Source of the DNA: Streptomyces sp. ISL-12
GTDB taxonomy: Bacteria; Actinomycetota; Actinomycetes; Streptomycetales; Streptomycetaceae
Direction: 5' to 3'
NCBI RefSeq assembly: GCF_018614415.1
Contig: NZ_JAGGOO010000048.1
Coordinates: 1-64,000, forward strand
Length of the DNA: 64,000 nt
Position numbers and translations under genes: made by a program. Of this stretch, positions 39,551-47,839 are shown piece by piece. The number at the start of each line of letters is the position of its first letter. The stretch's first letter is position 1. The notes beneath the pieces are model-generated. The model worked only from the letters and a program-made list of their open reading frames with translations. It ran no database searches and had not been told where the DNA came from.

Positions 39551-39586
39551 AAAGTGAGGTGGCCCACGCTGAGCCACCTTTCTTTC
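39551..39586 (+). terminator. Terminator after the monooxygenase gene
   Basis: AGGTGGC (39557-39563), 9-nt loop, GCCACCT (39573-39579) followed by a T-rich TTCTTT run. The upstream AAAG and downstream CTTT extend the symmetry. Confidence 0.55.
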
Positions 39587-39622
39587 CCCTGGTTCCGGCG
39601 ACGGAGAAACAATCGGTGTCCG

Positions 39623-40870
39623 ATGTCAGGTGATTTTCGGCGCAGAACGTACAAGGCGACTGGACGGGCAGAGGATGACGCACACCGCGTTCCCCTGTCC
39701 CGCCTCCGGTCGCCGGACGCCACGCCGCTCGTGAACGGCCGCCGGGTGGCGGACGACCCGCGGGCGGTGGCCGAAGTGCAGCGCCGGGCGGGCAACCGTG
39801 CCACCGTCCGGACCGTACGGCTCCGGGTGGACCGGCACAACGTGCTGGACCTCACCGCGGCCGCCGCCTACGACGCAGCCGCCGGGTCCGTCACCCCGCG
39901 CGGGCGGGGCGCGGCGCTCCGGAACATCGTGTGGGCGGAGCACTGGGCGCCCATTTCGGAGGTGTGCCGAAAACACAAGTACACCATCGCCGTCCGGGAG
40001 ACCGGTGAGCATTCCATCCGGCGTATCGCGGAAGGCGCCAAAGCCAAACCGCACGACATTCTGGAGAAATCGATCAAGCCGTCCTCCGTCCGCCGGGCCT
40101 ACGGCACGGGGACCGGGCAGGCGGAGAGCGACCCGGTGGCCGTACTGAGCTGGCTGACCACCCATGACCTGGACGGTTTCGTCGGCCACTGGAACGAGCG
40201 GGGACTGATCGGCGTGCGGATCGACCACCCGCCGCAGTCGGTCCTCGACGCCGGGATCGTGCGGACCGGCGCCAAGGGGGAGCAGTACGTGCCGATCGAC
40301 ATGAAGGCGCCCGGCGGCGGCCCGCACCTGAGGCGCCTGAAGGCCGACCCGAACTGGAAGCAGTACCTCTACACCGGGGACTACGACCTGCACGAGGCGT
40401 ACGCCGCGACCGGCGGCACGACCGGTGGCCAGATCGCCGAGGCCACCCCCGAGAAGGCCAAGCTGCTCAGCCGTCTCAACGACGGCATCGCGGGCGGCGC
40501 CCGGGAGCAGGTGGTGCGCGGCGGCACCGCCGCCGTGGGCCGGCGCGGGCTGCACATGGCGAGCGGCTCCGACTACGCCATGTTCCAGCACGGCGACCAG
40601 GCCACCTACCGGATGAACCAGTACCTGGAGGCGCGGGCGCTGGAGGAACCGGTCGGCCGGCAGGCGGCGCAGCTGGTGCGGGCGGTCGCCACCGAGAGCG
40701 ACGAGCCCCTGGCGTGGTGCCGCATGGGGCAGTGGTACGTGACCACGAACCGCAAGGAACACGCGGTACTGCGGGACCGCTGGAAACTGGCCGTGCCCCA
40801 CACCTGGGGCGACGCGGAGCGGGAACGCACCGCCCGCGGCGGTTACCGCACCGCCCGCTACACGGACTGA
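39623..40870 (+). CDS. Candidate anthrax edema-factor/ExoY-like toxin protein
   Basis: 415 residues from ATG 39623; a GTG at 39554 lies inside a terminator hairpin and is disfavoured. No signal peptide. Residues 50-60 (AEVQRRAGNRA) resemble the LQRxAGNxA motif seen in cargo of Streptomyces contractile injection systems. The C-terminal half has features like edema-factor-type nucleotidyl cyclases: RGLIGVRIDHPPQSVLDAGI, two lysines (K218, K228) before a Gly-rich turn, TGDYDLHEAY (D253/D255) and FQHGDQ (H323). Similarity is by eye, and catalysis is unproven. No immunity gene or secretion genes are adjacent. Confidence 0.5.
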   Translation: MSGDFRRRTYKATGRAEDDAHRVPLSRLRSPDATPLVNGRRVADDPRAVAEVQRRAGNRATVRTVRLRVDRHNVLDLTAAAAYDAAAGSVTPRGRGAALRNIVWAEHWAPISEVCRKHKYTIAVRETGEHSIRRIAEGAKAKPHDILEKSIKPSSVRRAYGTGTGQAESDPVAVLSWLTTHDLDGFVGHWNERGLIGVRIDHPPQSVLDAGIVRTGAKGEQYVPIDMKAPGGGPHLRRLKADPNWKQYLYTGDYDLHEAYAATGGTTGGQIAEATPEKAKLLSRLNDGIAGGAREQVVRGGTAAVGRRGLHMASGSDYAMFQHGDQATYRMNQYLEARALEEPVGRQAAQLVRAVATESDEPLAWCRMGQWYVTTNRKEHAVLRDRWKLAVPHTWGDAERERTARGGYRTARYTD

Positions 40871-40939
40871 CCGTCCGGGGCCCGCCTGCGCCGTTGCGTC
40901 CCCGCGTTTCGCCGCGCGGTGCGGGGCACACTCGGACCC

Positions 40940-42463
40940 ATGCGGACTGCGTACGGCGTGGAGACGGTCAGGACGGCGGAGCGGGCGGCGATGGCGCGGC
41001 TGCCCGAGGGGGCCTTGATGCAATGCGCGGCGGCCGGGCTCGCCGCCGCCTGCGCCGACCTGCTCGGCCGGGTGCCGGGCCGGGTGTACGGCAGCCGGGT
41101 GGTGCTGCTGGTCGGCAGCGGCGACAACGGCGGCGACGCGCTGTACGCCGGGGCGCGGCTGGCCCGGCGGGGCGCGGGCGTGACCGCCGTCCTGCTCGCG
41201 CCCGAGCGGGCGCACGCCGGGGGGCTCGCGGCGCTGCGCCGGGCGGGCGGGAGCGCGGCGGGCGTGGATTCCGGGGTGGGGCTGATCGAGCGGGCCGACC
41301 TGGTCGTCGACGGCATCGTCGGGATCGGGGGCAAGGGCGGGCTGCGGCCGGAGGCGGTGCCGCTCGCCGAGGCGGCGGAGCGGGCGCGGGCCGCCGTGGT
41401 CGCCGTGGACCTGCCGAGCGGGGTGGACGCGGAGACGGGGCAGGTGCGGGGGGCGGCCGTGCGGGCCGACCTGACCGTGACGTTCGGGACGCACAAGCCG
41501 GGGCTGCTGATCGACCCGGCGCGGGAGTACGCCGGGTCGGTGCGGCTCGTCGACATCGGGCTGGAGTGGGACGAGACGCCGGTGCTGGAGGCGTTGCAGC
41601 ACGCGGACGTGGCGCGGCTGCTGCCGGTGCCGGGGGCCGAGAGCGACAAGTACCGGCGGGGGGTCGTGGGCATCGCCGCCGGGTCGGCCCGCTATCCGGG
41701 CGCGGCGGTGCTCGCGGTGTCGGGCGCGCTGCGGGGCGGGGCGGGTGCGGTGCGGTACGTCGGTCCGGCCGGGGACGCGGTGATCGCCCGGTTCCCGGAG
41801 ACGCTCGTGTCCGACCAGGGACCGAAGCGGGCGGGGCGGGTGCAGGCGTGGGTGGTCGGACCGGGGGCCGGGGACGACGCCGGGACCGTGGCGGAGGTGG
41901 TCGCGGCGGAGGTGCCGGTGCTGATCGACGCGGACGGGCTGCGGCTGGCGGACGCCGGGGCGGTACGGGCGCGGACGGCGCCGACGCTGATGACGCCGCA
42001 CGCCGGGGAGGCGGCGGCGCTGCTCGGGGTGAGCCGCGAGGAGGTCGAGGGGGCGCGGCTGGCGGCGGTGCGGGAACTGGCGGGGCGGTACGGGGCGACG
42101 GTGCTGCTGAAGGGGTCGACGACCTTGGTCGCGGGGGCGGGCGAGGGGCCCGTGCGGGTCAACGGGACGGGGACGCCCTGGCTGGCCACGGCCGGCAGCG
42201 GGGACGTGCTGTCCGGGCTGGCGGGGTCCTTGCTGGCGGCGGGGCTGTCGGCGCTGGACGCGGGGAGCGCGGGGGCGTATCTGCACGGGCTGGCGGGGAG
42301 GCTCGCGGCTCGGGGGGCGCCGGTGGGGGCGCACGACGTGGCGTCGGCGATTCCTCGGGCGTGGCGGGATGTAAGGGATGTGCGGGAAGTAAGGGAAGTA
42401 ACGGATGCGCGGGAAGTAAGGGAAGTAAGGGAAGTAAGGGATGTGCAAGATGTACGGGGGTGA
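40940..42463 (+). CDS. nnr: Bifunctional NAD(P)H-hydrate epimerase / ADP-dependent dehydratase
   Basis: 507 residues from ATG 40940. The epimerase domain (about 1-215) shows GSGDNGGDALYAGARLA and DLPSGVDAETG; the dehydratase domain (about 225-480) shows LMTPHAGEAAALLG, LKGSTTLVAG and TAGSGDVLSGLAGSLLAAG. Repairs hydrated NAD(P)H. The last 33 residues are encoded by ten 9-bp tandem units giving DVREVREVxD-like repeats, an odd low-complexity tail not expected in the family. It lies 123 bp upstream of alr. Confidence 0.96.
   Translation: MRTAYGVETVRTAERAAMARLPEGALMQCAAAGLAAACADLLGRVPGRVYGSRVVLLVGSGDNGGDALYAGARLARRGAGVTAVLLAPERAHAGGLAALRRAGGSAAGVDSGVGLIERADLVVDGIVGIGGKGGLRPEAVPLAEAAERARAAVVAVDLPSGVDAETGQVRGAAVRADLTVTFGTHKPGLLIDPAREYAGSVRLVDIGLEWDETPVLEALQHADVARLLPVPGAESDKYRRGVVGIAAGSARYPGAAVLAVSGALRGGAGAVRYVGPAGDAVIARFPETLVSDQGPKRAGRVQAWVVGPGAGDDAGTVAEVVAAEVPVLIDADGLRLADAGAVRARTAPTLMTPHAGEAAALLGVSREEVEGARLAAVRELAGRYGATVLLKGSTTLVAGAGEGPVRVNGTGTPWLATAGSGDVLSGLAGSLLAAGLSALDAGSAGAYLHGLAGRLAARGAPVGAHDVASAIPRAWRDVRDVREVREVTDAREVREVREVRDVQDVRG
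42366..42455 (+). repeat. Ten-copy 9-bp tandem repeat at the 3' end of nnr
   Basis: Ten consecutive 9-nt units, five of them exactly GGGAAGTAA, the others GGGATGTGC (2), GGGATGTAA, CGGATGCGC and AAGATGTAC. The period is a multiple of three, so copy-number change would lengthen or shorten the Nnr tail without a frameshift. Confidence 0.85.
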
Positions 42464-42586
42464 CCCGCGGGCCGGTCACGGGGCGCGCGGCGTCGGTGCC
42501 GGCGTCGGTGCCGGCGGCGGGGTGCGCGCCCGCCCGGAGACATCCCCGGCCTCCCTGTCCGACCCCTCTGAGACACTGGCCCCACG

Positions 42587-43756
42587 ATGAGTGAGACAAC
42601 TGCCCGCCGGGGCGCCGCCCTGCGGGCCCGGGCCGAGATCGATCTGGACGCGCTGCGGGGCAACGTGCGCACCCTGCGCGCGCTGCTCGCGCCGGGTGCG
42701 GAGCTGATGGCCGTGGTGAAGGCGGACGCCTACGGCCACGGCGCGATCCCGTGCGCCCGCGCGGCGGTCGAGGCCGGCGCCACCTGGCTCGGTACCGCCA
42801 CCCCGCAGGAGGCCCTCGCGCTGCGCGCCGACGCGGGGCTGCCGGACGACCTGCGGATCATGTGCTGGCTCTGGACGCCCGGAGGGCCCTGGCAGGAGGC
42901 GGTCGAGGCCGGCCTCGACGTCTCCGTCAGCGGCATGTGGGCCCTGCGCGAGGTCGAGGACGCCGCCCGTCGCGCCGGGCGTCCGGCGCGGGTGCAGCTC
43001 AAGGCCGACACCGGGCTCGGCCGCAGCGGCTGCCAGCCGGGCCCGGACTGGCACGAGCTGGTCGGCGCCGCCCTGCGCGCCGAGGACGAGGGGCTGCTCC
43101 GCGTCACCGGACTCTGGTCCCACTTCGCCTGCGCCGACGAGCCCGGCCACCCCTCCATCGCCGCCCAGCTCACCGTCTTCCGGGAGATGACGGCGTACGC
43201 CGAGGAGCGGGGCGTGCGCCCCGACGTACGGCACATCGCCAACTCCCCGGCCACCCTCACCCTCCCCGAGGCCCACTTCGACCTCGTACGCACCGGCATC
43301 GCGCTCTACGGCCTCTCGCCCAGCCCCGAGCTGGGCACCCCCGCCGACCACGGACTGCGCCCGGTGATGACGCTGTCCGCCTCCCTCGCCCTGGTCAAGG
43401 ACGTCCCCGGCGGCCACGGCGTCAGCTACGGGCACCACTACACCACCGCCGGCGAGACCACCCTCGGCCTCGTCCCCCTCGGCTACGCGGACGGCATCCC
43501 GCGGCACGCCTCCGCCACCGGCCCGGTCCTGGTCGACGGCAAGTGGCGTACGGTGGCGGGCCGGATCGCGATGGACCAGTTCGTGGTCGACCTCGGCGGC
43601 GACCGGCCCGCGGCCGGTGCCGAGGCGGTGCTGTTCGGACCGGGCGACCGGGGCGAGCCCACCGCCGAGGACTGGGCGCAGGCCGCGGGCACCATCGGGT
43701 ACGAGATCGTCACCCGGATCGGGGCCCGGGTGCCGCGCGTCCATGTGCATGAGTGA
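42587..43756 (+). CDS. alr: Alanine racemase
   Basis: 389 residues. PLP lysine K45 in MAVVKADAYGHGA; RTGIALYGLSPS and the catalytic tyrosine region GVSYGHHYTT near residue 285; C-terminal EIVTRIGARVPRV. Makes D-Ala for peptidoglycan. Followed by a 95-bp gap with 30-bp tandem repeats before the hydrolase gene. Confidence 0.98.
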   Translation: MSETTARRGAALRARAEIDLDALRGNVRTLRALLAPGAELMAVVKADAYGHGAIPCARAAVEAGATWLGTATPQEALALRADAGLPDDLRIMCWLWTPGGPWQEAVEAGLDVSVSGMWALREVEDAARRAGRPARVQLKADTGLGRSGCQPGPDWHELVGAALRAEDEGLLRVTGLWSHFACADEPGHPSIAAQLTVFREMTAYAEERGVRPDVRHIANSPATLTLPEAHFDLVRTGIALYGLSPSPELGTPADHGLRPVMTLSASLALVKDVPGGHGVSYGHHYTTAGETTLGLVPLGYADGIPRHASATGPVLVDGKWRTVAGRIAMDQFVVDLGGDRPAAGAEAVLFGPGDRGEPTAEDWAQAAGTIGYEIVTRIGARVPRVHVHE

Positions 43757-43760
43757 CCCG

Positions 43761-43830
43761 TGAGTGATCCGAGCATGAGTGCTTCGTGCATGAGTGATCC
43801 GAGCACGAGTGCTTCGCGCATGAGTGACCC
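43761..43830. repeat. 30-bp tandem repeat between alr and the hydrolase gene
   Basis: Two full 30-bp copies (43761-43790, 43791-43820; two differences) starting TGAGTGATCCGAGCA, with a partial third copy TGAGTGACCC at 43821 and a related partial copy at 43750. It fills most of the intergenic gap. Confidence 0.8.
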
Positions 43831-43851
43831 GGTGGCGAGGAGGAGCGGTTC

Positions 43852-45114
43852 GTGAGCGAGAGCAGCGGGGAGGCCGTCGCCTCCGCCGCCGAGGCAGCCG
43901 CGGAGGTCGCGATAGAGGTCGCCGCCGGCGGCTGGCGCCGGGCGACCGGCATAGCGGGCGTCGCGATAGGCGTGGTCGCGGCGGGCGCGGCGGCCGGCGT
44001 CGCGATAGAGCGGCTCACCGTCGGCCGCGGCATGCGCCGGCGGGCCCGCCTCGCCCTCGACTCGACGGGTCCGTACGGCTCGCTGCGCGGCATACCCGGC
44101 CAGGCGTACGCCGACGACGGCACCGAGCTGTACTACGAGATCGACGACGTCGAACCGGAGGACGGGACCGCGCCGCGCCGCCGCCGGCTCTTCGGCCGCA
44201 AGGCCCCCGCCCCCGTGACCGTCGTCTTCTGCCACGGCTACTGCCTCAGCCAGGACTCCTGGCACTTCCAGCGCGCCGCCCTGCGCGGCGTCGTCCGGTC
44301 CGTCTACTGGGACCAGCGCAGCCACGGCCGGTCCGGGCGGGGCGTGTCCCAGGTCCGGGACGGCGAGCCGGTCAGCATCGAGGACCTGGGCCGCGACCTG
44401 AAGGCGGTCATCGACGCCACCGTCCCCGAGGGGCCGATCGTGCTGGTCGGGCACTCGATGGGCGGGATGACCGTGATGGCCCTGGCCGACGAGTTCCCCG
44501 AGCTGATCCGCGAGCGCGTCGTCGGCGTCGCGCTGGTCGGCACCTCGTCGGGGCGGCTCGGCGAGGTCAACTTCGGACTCCCCGTGGCCGGCGTGAACGC
44601 CGTGCGGCGGATACTGCCGGGCGTGCTGAAGGCGCTGGGGCAGCGGGCCGAACTGGTGGAGAAGGGACGCCGGGCCACCGCGGACCTGTTCGCCGGGATC
44701 ATCAAGCGGTACTCCTTCGCGGCCCGGGACGTCGACCCGGCCGTCGCCCGGTTCGCCGAGCGCATGATCGAGTCCACGCCGATCGACGTCGTCGCCGAGT
44801 ACTACCCGGCCTTCGACGACCACGACAAGACGGCGGCCCTCGTCCGCTTCCAGGACATACCCGTCCTGGTGCTGGCCGGGGTGCGGGACCTGGTGACCCC
44901 CAGCGAGCACAGCGAGGCCATCGCCGGCGAACTGCCGGACGCGGAACTGGTCCTCGTACCGGACGCCGGGCACCTGGTGATGCTGGAGCACCCGGAGGTG
45001 GTCACCGACCGCCTCGCCGACCTGCTCGTCCGCGTCGGTGCCGTCCCCTCAGGGGCTACCGTGGGTGGCTATGGAAGCACCAGCAACCCCGCAGGGCCCG
45101 GACAGCCCGGCTGA
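43852..45114 (+). CDS. Alpha/beta hydrolase with N-terminal membrane segment
   Basis: 420 residues from GTG 43852 behind GAGGAGGAG. A hydrophobic Ala/Gly-rich segment at about 35-65 (AGVAIGVVAAGAAAGVAIER) may anchor it. The hydrolase domain shows VVFCHGYCLSQDSWHF, the nucleophile elbow LVGHSMGGMTVMALADEF, and DAGHLVMLEHPE with the catalytic His. Substrate unknown. The 3' end overlaps tsaE by 44 bp. Confidence 0.88.
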   Translation: MSESSGEAVASAAEAAAEVAIEVAAGGWRRATGIAGVAIGVVAAGAAAGVAIERLTVGRGMRRRARLALDSTGPYGSLRGIPGQAYADDGTELYYEIDDVEPEDGTAPRRRRLFGRKAPAPVTVVFCHGYCLSQDSWHFQRAALRGVVRSVYWDQRSHGRSGRGVSQVRDGEPVSIEDLGRDLKAVIDATVPEGPIVLVGHSMGGMTVMALADEFPELIRERVVGVALVGTSSGRLGEVNFGLPVAGVNAVRRILPGVLKALGQRAELVEKGRRATADLFAGIIKRYSFAARDVDPAVARFAERMIESTPIDVVAEYYPAFDDHDKTAALVRFQDIPVLVLAGVRDLVTPSEHSEAIAGELPDAELVLVPDAGHLVMLEHPEVVTDRLADLLVRVGAVPSGATVGGYGSTSNPAGPGQPG

Positions 45115-45604
45115 GCCCACCCCTGCCGCAGAGATCACCGTCACCTCCCCCGAGCAGATGCGCGAGCTGGGCCGCCGCCTGGCCAAGCTGCTGCGCCCCG
45201 GCGACCTCGTGATGCTCAGCGGCGAGCTGGGCGCCGGCAAGACCACACTGACCCGGGGACTCGGCGAGGGCCTCGGCGTGCGCGGCGCCGTCACCTCGCC
45301 GACGTTCGTCATCGCCCGCGTCCACCCCTCCCTCGGCGACGGCCCGCCGCTGGTCCACGTCGACGCCTACCGGCTGTCCGGCGGCCTGGACGAGATGGAG
45401 GACCTCGACCTGGACGTCTCGCTGCCGGACTCCGTGATCGTCGTGGAGTGGGGCGAGGGCAAGGTCGAGGAGCTGACCGACGACCGGCTCCAGCTCGTCA
45501 TCCACCGCGCCGCCGGCGACACCACCGACGAGGTACGGCACGTGACCCTGACCGGGATCGGCGCGCGCTGGACGACGGCCGACCTGACGGTCCTGACCGC
45601 CTGA
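45071..45604 (+). CDS. tsaE: tRNA t6A ATPase TsaE
   Basis: 177 residues from ATG 45071, which lies inside the end of the hydrolase gene. Walker A GELGAGKTTLTRGLGEGLG, SPTFVIARVHPS, LVHVDAYRLSGG and VVEWGEGKVEEL are diagnostic. TsaE drives the TsaB-TsaD cycle for N6-threonylcarbamoyl-adenosine 37. In-frame starts further upstream (to 45038) cannot be excluded. Confidence 0.96.
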   Translation: MEAPATPQGPDSPAEPTPAAEITVTSPEQMRELGRRLAKLLRPGDLVMLSGELGAGKTTLTRGLGEGLGVRGAVTSPTFVIARVHPSLGDGPPLVHVDAYRLSGGLDEMEDLDLDVSLPDSVIVVEWGEGKVEELTDDRLQLVIHRAAGDTTDEVRHVTLTGIGARWTTADLTVLTA

Positions 45605-45624
45605 GCCGGCCGGACCTCCCGCGC

Positions 45625-45661
45625 TTCCCGACAACACGTCACTTCCCGACAATACGTCGGG
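45625..45661. repeat. 18-bp direct repeat and hairpin downstream of tsaE
   Basis: TTCCCGACAACACGTC (45625-45640) recurs as TTCCCGACAATACGTC (45643-45658), and the second copy is part of the dyad CCCGAC-AATAC-GTCGGG (45645-45661). It may be a weak terminator or a regulatory site for the downstream small gene. Confidence 0.5.
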
Positions 45662-45710
45662 AACATATTGCGTTCCGCGTGCTGCCCGTGGTCACATGGT
45701 ATCCAGTACG

Positions 45711-45730
45711 TGGTTAGGCATGCCTAACCA
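45711..45730. promoter_or_regulatory. 20-bp perfect palindrome upstream of a 49-residue gene
   Basis: TGGTTAGGCATGCCTAACCA, 29 bp ahead of ATG 45760. It contains TTAGG/CCTAA half-sites reminiscent of iron-box (DmdR/IdeR) sequences but with shorter spacing, so the cognate regulator is unknown. Confidence 0.6.
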
Positions 45731-45759
45731 CGCCCGCCCCCGAGCTTCAGGAGGCGACC

Positions 45760-45909
45760 ATGTCGGCTTCGCAGACCCAGCCGGTCCAGGTGCCCATGCG
45801 CGATCTGCTGGCCGCCTGTGCCGCGGCCCGGACCCTCTCCACACCGCCGCGCGCACCCGAGCCCGAGCCCCGGCAGCAGCCCGCGCCGCACCACCGCGAC
45901 GCGGCCTGA
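45760..45909 (+). CDS. Small hypothetical protein, 49 residues
   Basis: ATG 45760 is preceded by CAGGAGG at ideal spacing. The product begins MSASQTQPVQVPMRDLLAAC and ends with a Pro/His-rich tail. VPMRDLLAACAAARTLSTPP is the only structured-looking stretch. No domain recognised. It has its own promoter region with a perfect palindrome. Convergent with the gene at 45931. Confidence 0.6.
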   Translation: MSASQTQPVQVPMRDLLAACAAARTLSTPPRAPEPEPRQQPAPHHRDAA

Positions 45910-45930
45910 GCCGGGGCCGCCGCGCGGCGC

Positions 45931-46626
45931 TCAGCGGACGACCACGACCTTCTGCCCGATCGTCGCGAAGTCCCACATGGCGTCGCCGTCCGCGCGCGTC
46001 TCCCGGATGCCGCCCGTCTTCACGCCCGGCGCGGGCTTCTCCGTCGAGCCGTCCACCGCCGCGCTGAACCCGATGACCACCCCGTCGACGCCGGCGAAGC
46101 GCACGACGTGCTCGACCGGGATGCCGTCGGAGCCGGTGACCCGGTTGGAGCGGGAGGTGACCGTGTAGGTGCCCGGCGCCGGGTCCACCGTGCTGGGCGT
46201 GACCCGGAAGGTGCGCTGGACCCGGTCGCCCGCGCCGACCAGCCAGACCCGGTCGTCGTCCACCGAGTACACCACGCGTTCACCCTTTCCGGACCCCGTG
46301 GGCAGGGCCTCGGGGTGCCGTTTGTCGCGGGGTGCCTTGGAAGCCCCGGGAGCCCCGGGGACTCCGGAGACGCCGGGGGAGGGGGAGGCGCTCGCGCGCG
46401 GCCTGCCCAGTTCGGCCGGGACGGTCACCGACGCCTGGTGGGCGAGGAAACCGATCGCGGCCAGGGCCGCCGCGGTGAGCCCGGTGACCATCGCGGAGCT
46501 GCTGCTTGGCACTGGCGACCACCTCGGCGTCGTGCGGGACGCGGCGGGCGCCGTTGCGGGCCGCGCCGTCACTGATTCCGTAGCGACGGTAGCAGTCGGT
46601 GACCTCCCGACCGGCCCGGCCGACAC
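45931..46626 (-). CDS. Membrane-anchored YkuD-like protein lacking the catalytic Cys
   Basis: Up to 231 residues from GTG 46626; GTG 46572 and ATG 46491 are alternative starts, the last placing the hydrophobic segment MVTGLTAAALAAIGFLAHQA at the N-terminus. The C-terminus (VDGSTEKPAPGVKTGGIRET, then DAMWDFATIGQKVVVV) resembles the end of L,D-transpeptidase YkuD domains, but the expected SHGC/GCIR cysteine is a glycine (TGGIRE). It may bind rather than crosslink peptidoglycan, or be a sortase-like or unrelated beta fold. Confidence 0.55.
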   Translation of the reverse strand: MSAGPVGRSPTATVATESVTARPATAPAASRTTPRWSPVPSSSSAMVTGLTAAALAAIGFLAHQASVTVPAELGRPRASASPSPGVSGVPGAPGASKAPRDKRHPEALPTGSGKGERVVYSVDDDRVWLVGAGDRVQRTFRVTPSTVDPAPGTYTVTSRSNRVTGSDGIPVEHVVRFAGVDGVVIGFSAAVDGSTEKPAPGVKTGGIRETRADGDAMWDFATIGQKVVVVR

Positions 46627-46655
46627 GGCTGTCCGGGCCGCCGTAGGCTGTCCGT

Positions 46656-47309
46656 GTGCTCTTGCTCGCTCTGGATACCGCCACCCCCGCCGTCACCGTC
46701 GCGCTGCACGACGGCACGGACGTCATCGCCTCCGCCGGCCAGGTGGACGCGCGCCGCCACGGTGAGCTGCTGCTGCCCGCCGTCGACCGGATGCTCGCCG
46801 GGACCGGGCTACGGCTCGACGCGGTCACCGGCGTCGTCGCCGGCACCGGCCCCGGGCCGTACACGGGGCTGCGCGTCGGCCTGATGACCGCCGACACCTT
46901 CGGGCTCGCGCTCGGCGTGCCCGTGCACGGAGTGTGCACGCTGGACGGCCTCGCCTACGCCGCCGACCTGGAGGGCCCCTTCGTGGTGGCGACCGACGCC
47001 CGCCGCAAAGAGGTCTACTGGGCCCGCTACGCCGACTCCCGCACCCGGCTCACCGACCCGGCCGTCGACCGCCCCGCCGACATCGCGGACGAGGTCGCGG
47101 GCCTCCCGGCGGTCGGCGCGGGCGCGCTGCTGTACCCGGACGCCTTCCCCCAGGCCCACGAGCCCGAGCACGTCTCCGCCGCCGCGCTCGCCTGCCTGGC
47201 CGCCGAGCGGCTCGCGGCCGGCGAGGAACTGCCCCCGCCCCGGCCGCTCTACCTGCGCCGCCCCGACGCCCAGGTCCCCAAGAACTACAAGGTGGTCACC
47301 CCCAAGTGA
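46656..47309 (+). CDS. tsaB: tRNA t6A protein TsaB
   Basis: 217 residues from GTG 46656 (LLLALDTATPAVTVALHDGT). VVAGTGPGPYTGLRVGLMTA is the typical TsaB ASKHA motif. Scaffold partner of TsaD. The TGA stop overlaps the GTG of rimI, so tsaB-rimI-tsaD is one transcription unit. Confidence 0.96.
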   Translation: MLLLALDTATPAVTVALHDGTDVIASAGQVDARRHGELLLPAVDRMLAGTGLRLDAVTGVVAGTGPGPYTGLRVGLMTADTFGLALGVPVHGVCTLDGLAYAADLEGPFVVATDARRKEVYWARYADSRTRLTDPAVDRPADIADEVAGLPAVGAGALLYPDAFPQAHEPEHVSAAALACLAAERLAAGEELPPPRPLYLRRPDAQVPKNYKVVTPK

Positions 47310-47839
47310 CCGCCCCAGTGAGCTCGACCGCCGCACTGCGCGAGATGCGCTGGTGGGACATCGACCCGGTGCTGCTCCTGGAACGGGAGCTGTTCCCCGA
47401 GGACGCCTGGTCCCGGGGCATGTTCTGGTCCGAACTGGCACACGCCCGGGGCCCGGGGGCGACCCGCCGCTACCTGGTCGCCGAGGAACCCGACGACGGC
47501 CGGATCGTCGGGTACGCGGGGCTGGTCGCCTCCTCCAGCGACCAGGCCGACGTCCAGACCATCGCCGTCGCCCGCGACCAGTGGGGCACCGGCCTCGGCT
47601 CCCGGCTGCTGACCGAACTGCTCCGCGCGGCCACCGCCTTCGAGTGCGCCGAAGTGATGCTGGAGTGCCGCGTCGACAACGTCCGGGCGCAGCGACTCTA
47701 CGAGCGCTTCGGCTTCGCGCCCATCGGCGTCCGGCGCGGCTACTACCAGCCGGGCAACGTGGACGCCCTGGTGATGCGCCTCACCGATCCGGCGAACTCC
47801 GTACCCGATCCCGTACAAGGAACCGAGACCCATGGCTGA
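47306..47839 (+). CDS. rimI: Ribosomal-protein-alanine N-acetyltransferase, GNAT
   Basis: 177 residues from GTG 47306, overlapping the tsaB stop (GTGA). GNAT motifs: [20 protein letters not shown] (motif A, acetyl-CoA pyrophosphate binding) and [13 protein letters not shown]. Placement between tsaB and tsaD is the hallmark of RimI. Acetylates the N-terminal Ala of S18 in E. coli; specificity here is inferred. Overlaps tsaD by 8 bp. Confidence 0.93.
   Translation: MTAPVSSTAALREMRWWDIDPVLLLERELFPEDAWSRGMFWSELAHARGPGATRRYLVAEEPDDGRIVGYAGLVASSSDQADVQTIAVARDQWGTGLGSRLLTELLRAATAFECAEVMLECRVDNVRAQRLYERFGFAPIGVRRGYYQPGNVDALVMRLTDPANSVPDPVQGTETHG

Noticed and set aside
39626..42448. 940-codon open frame on the - strand opposite the toxin-like and nnr genes
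   Set aside because: Pro/Arg/His-rich shadow of genes with strong family motifs on the + strand; its YFPYFP start comes from the 9-bp repeat.
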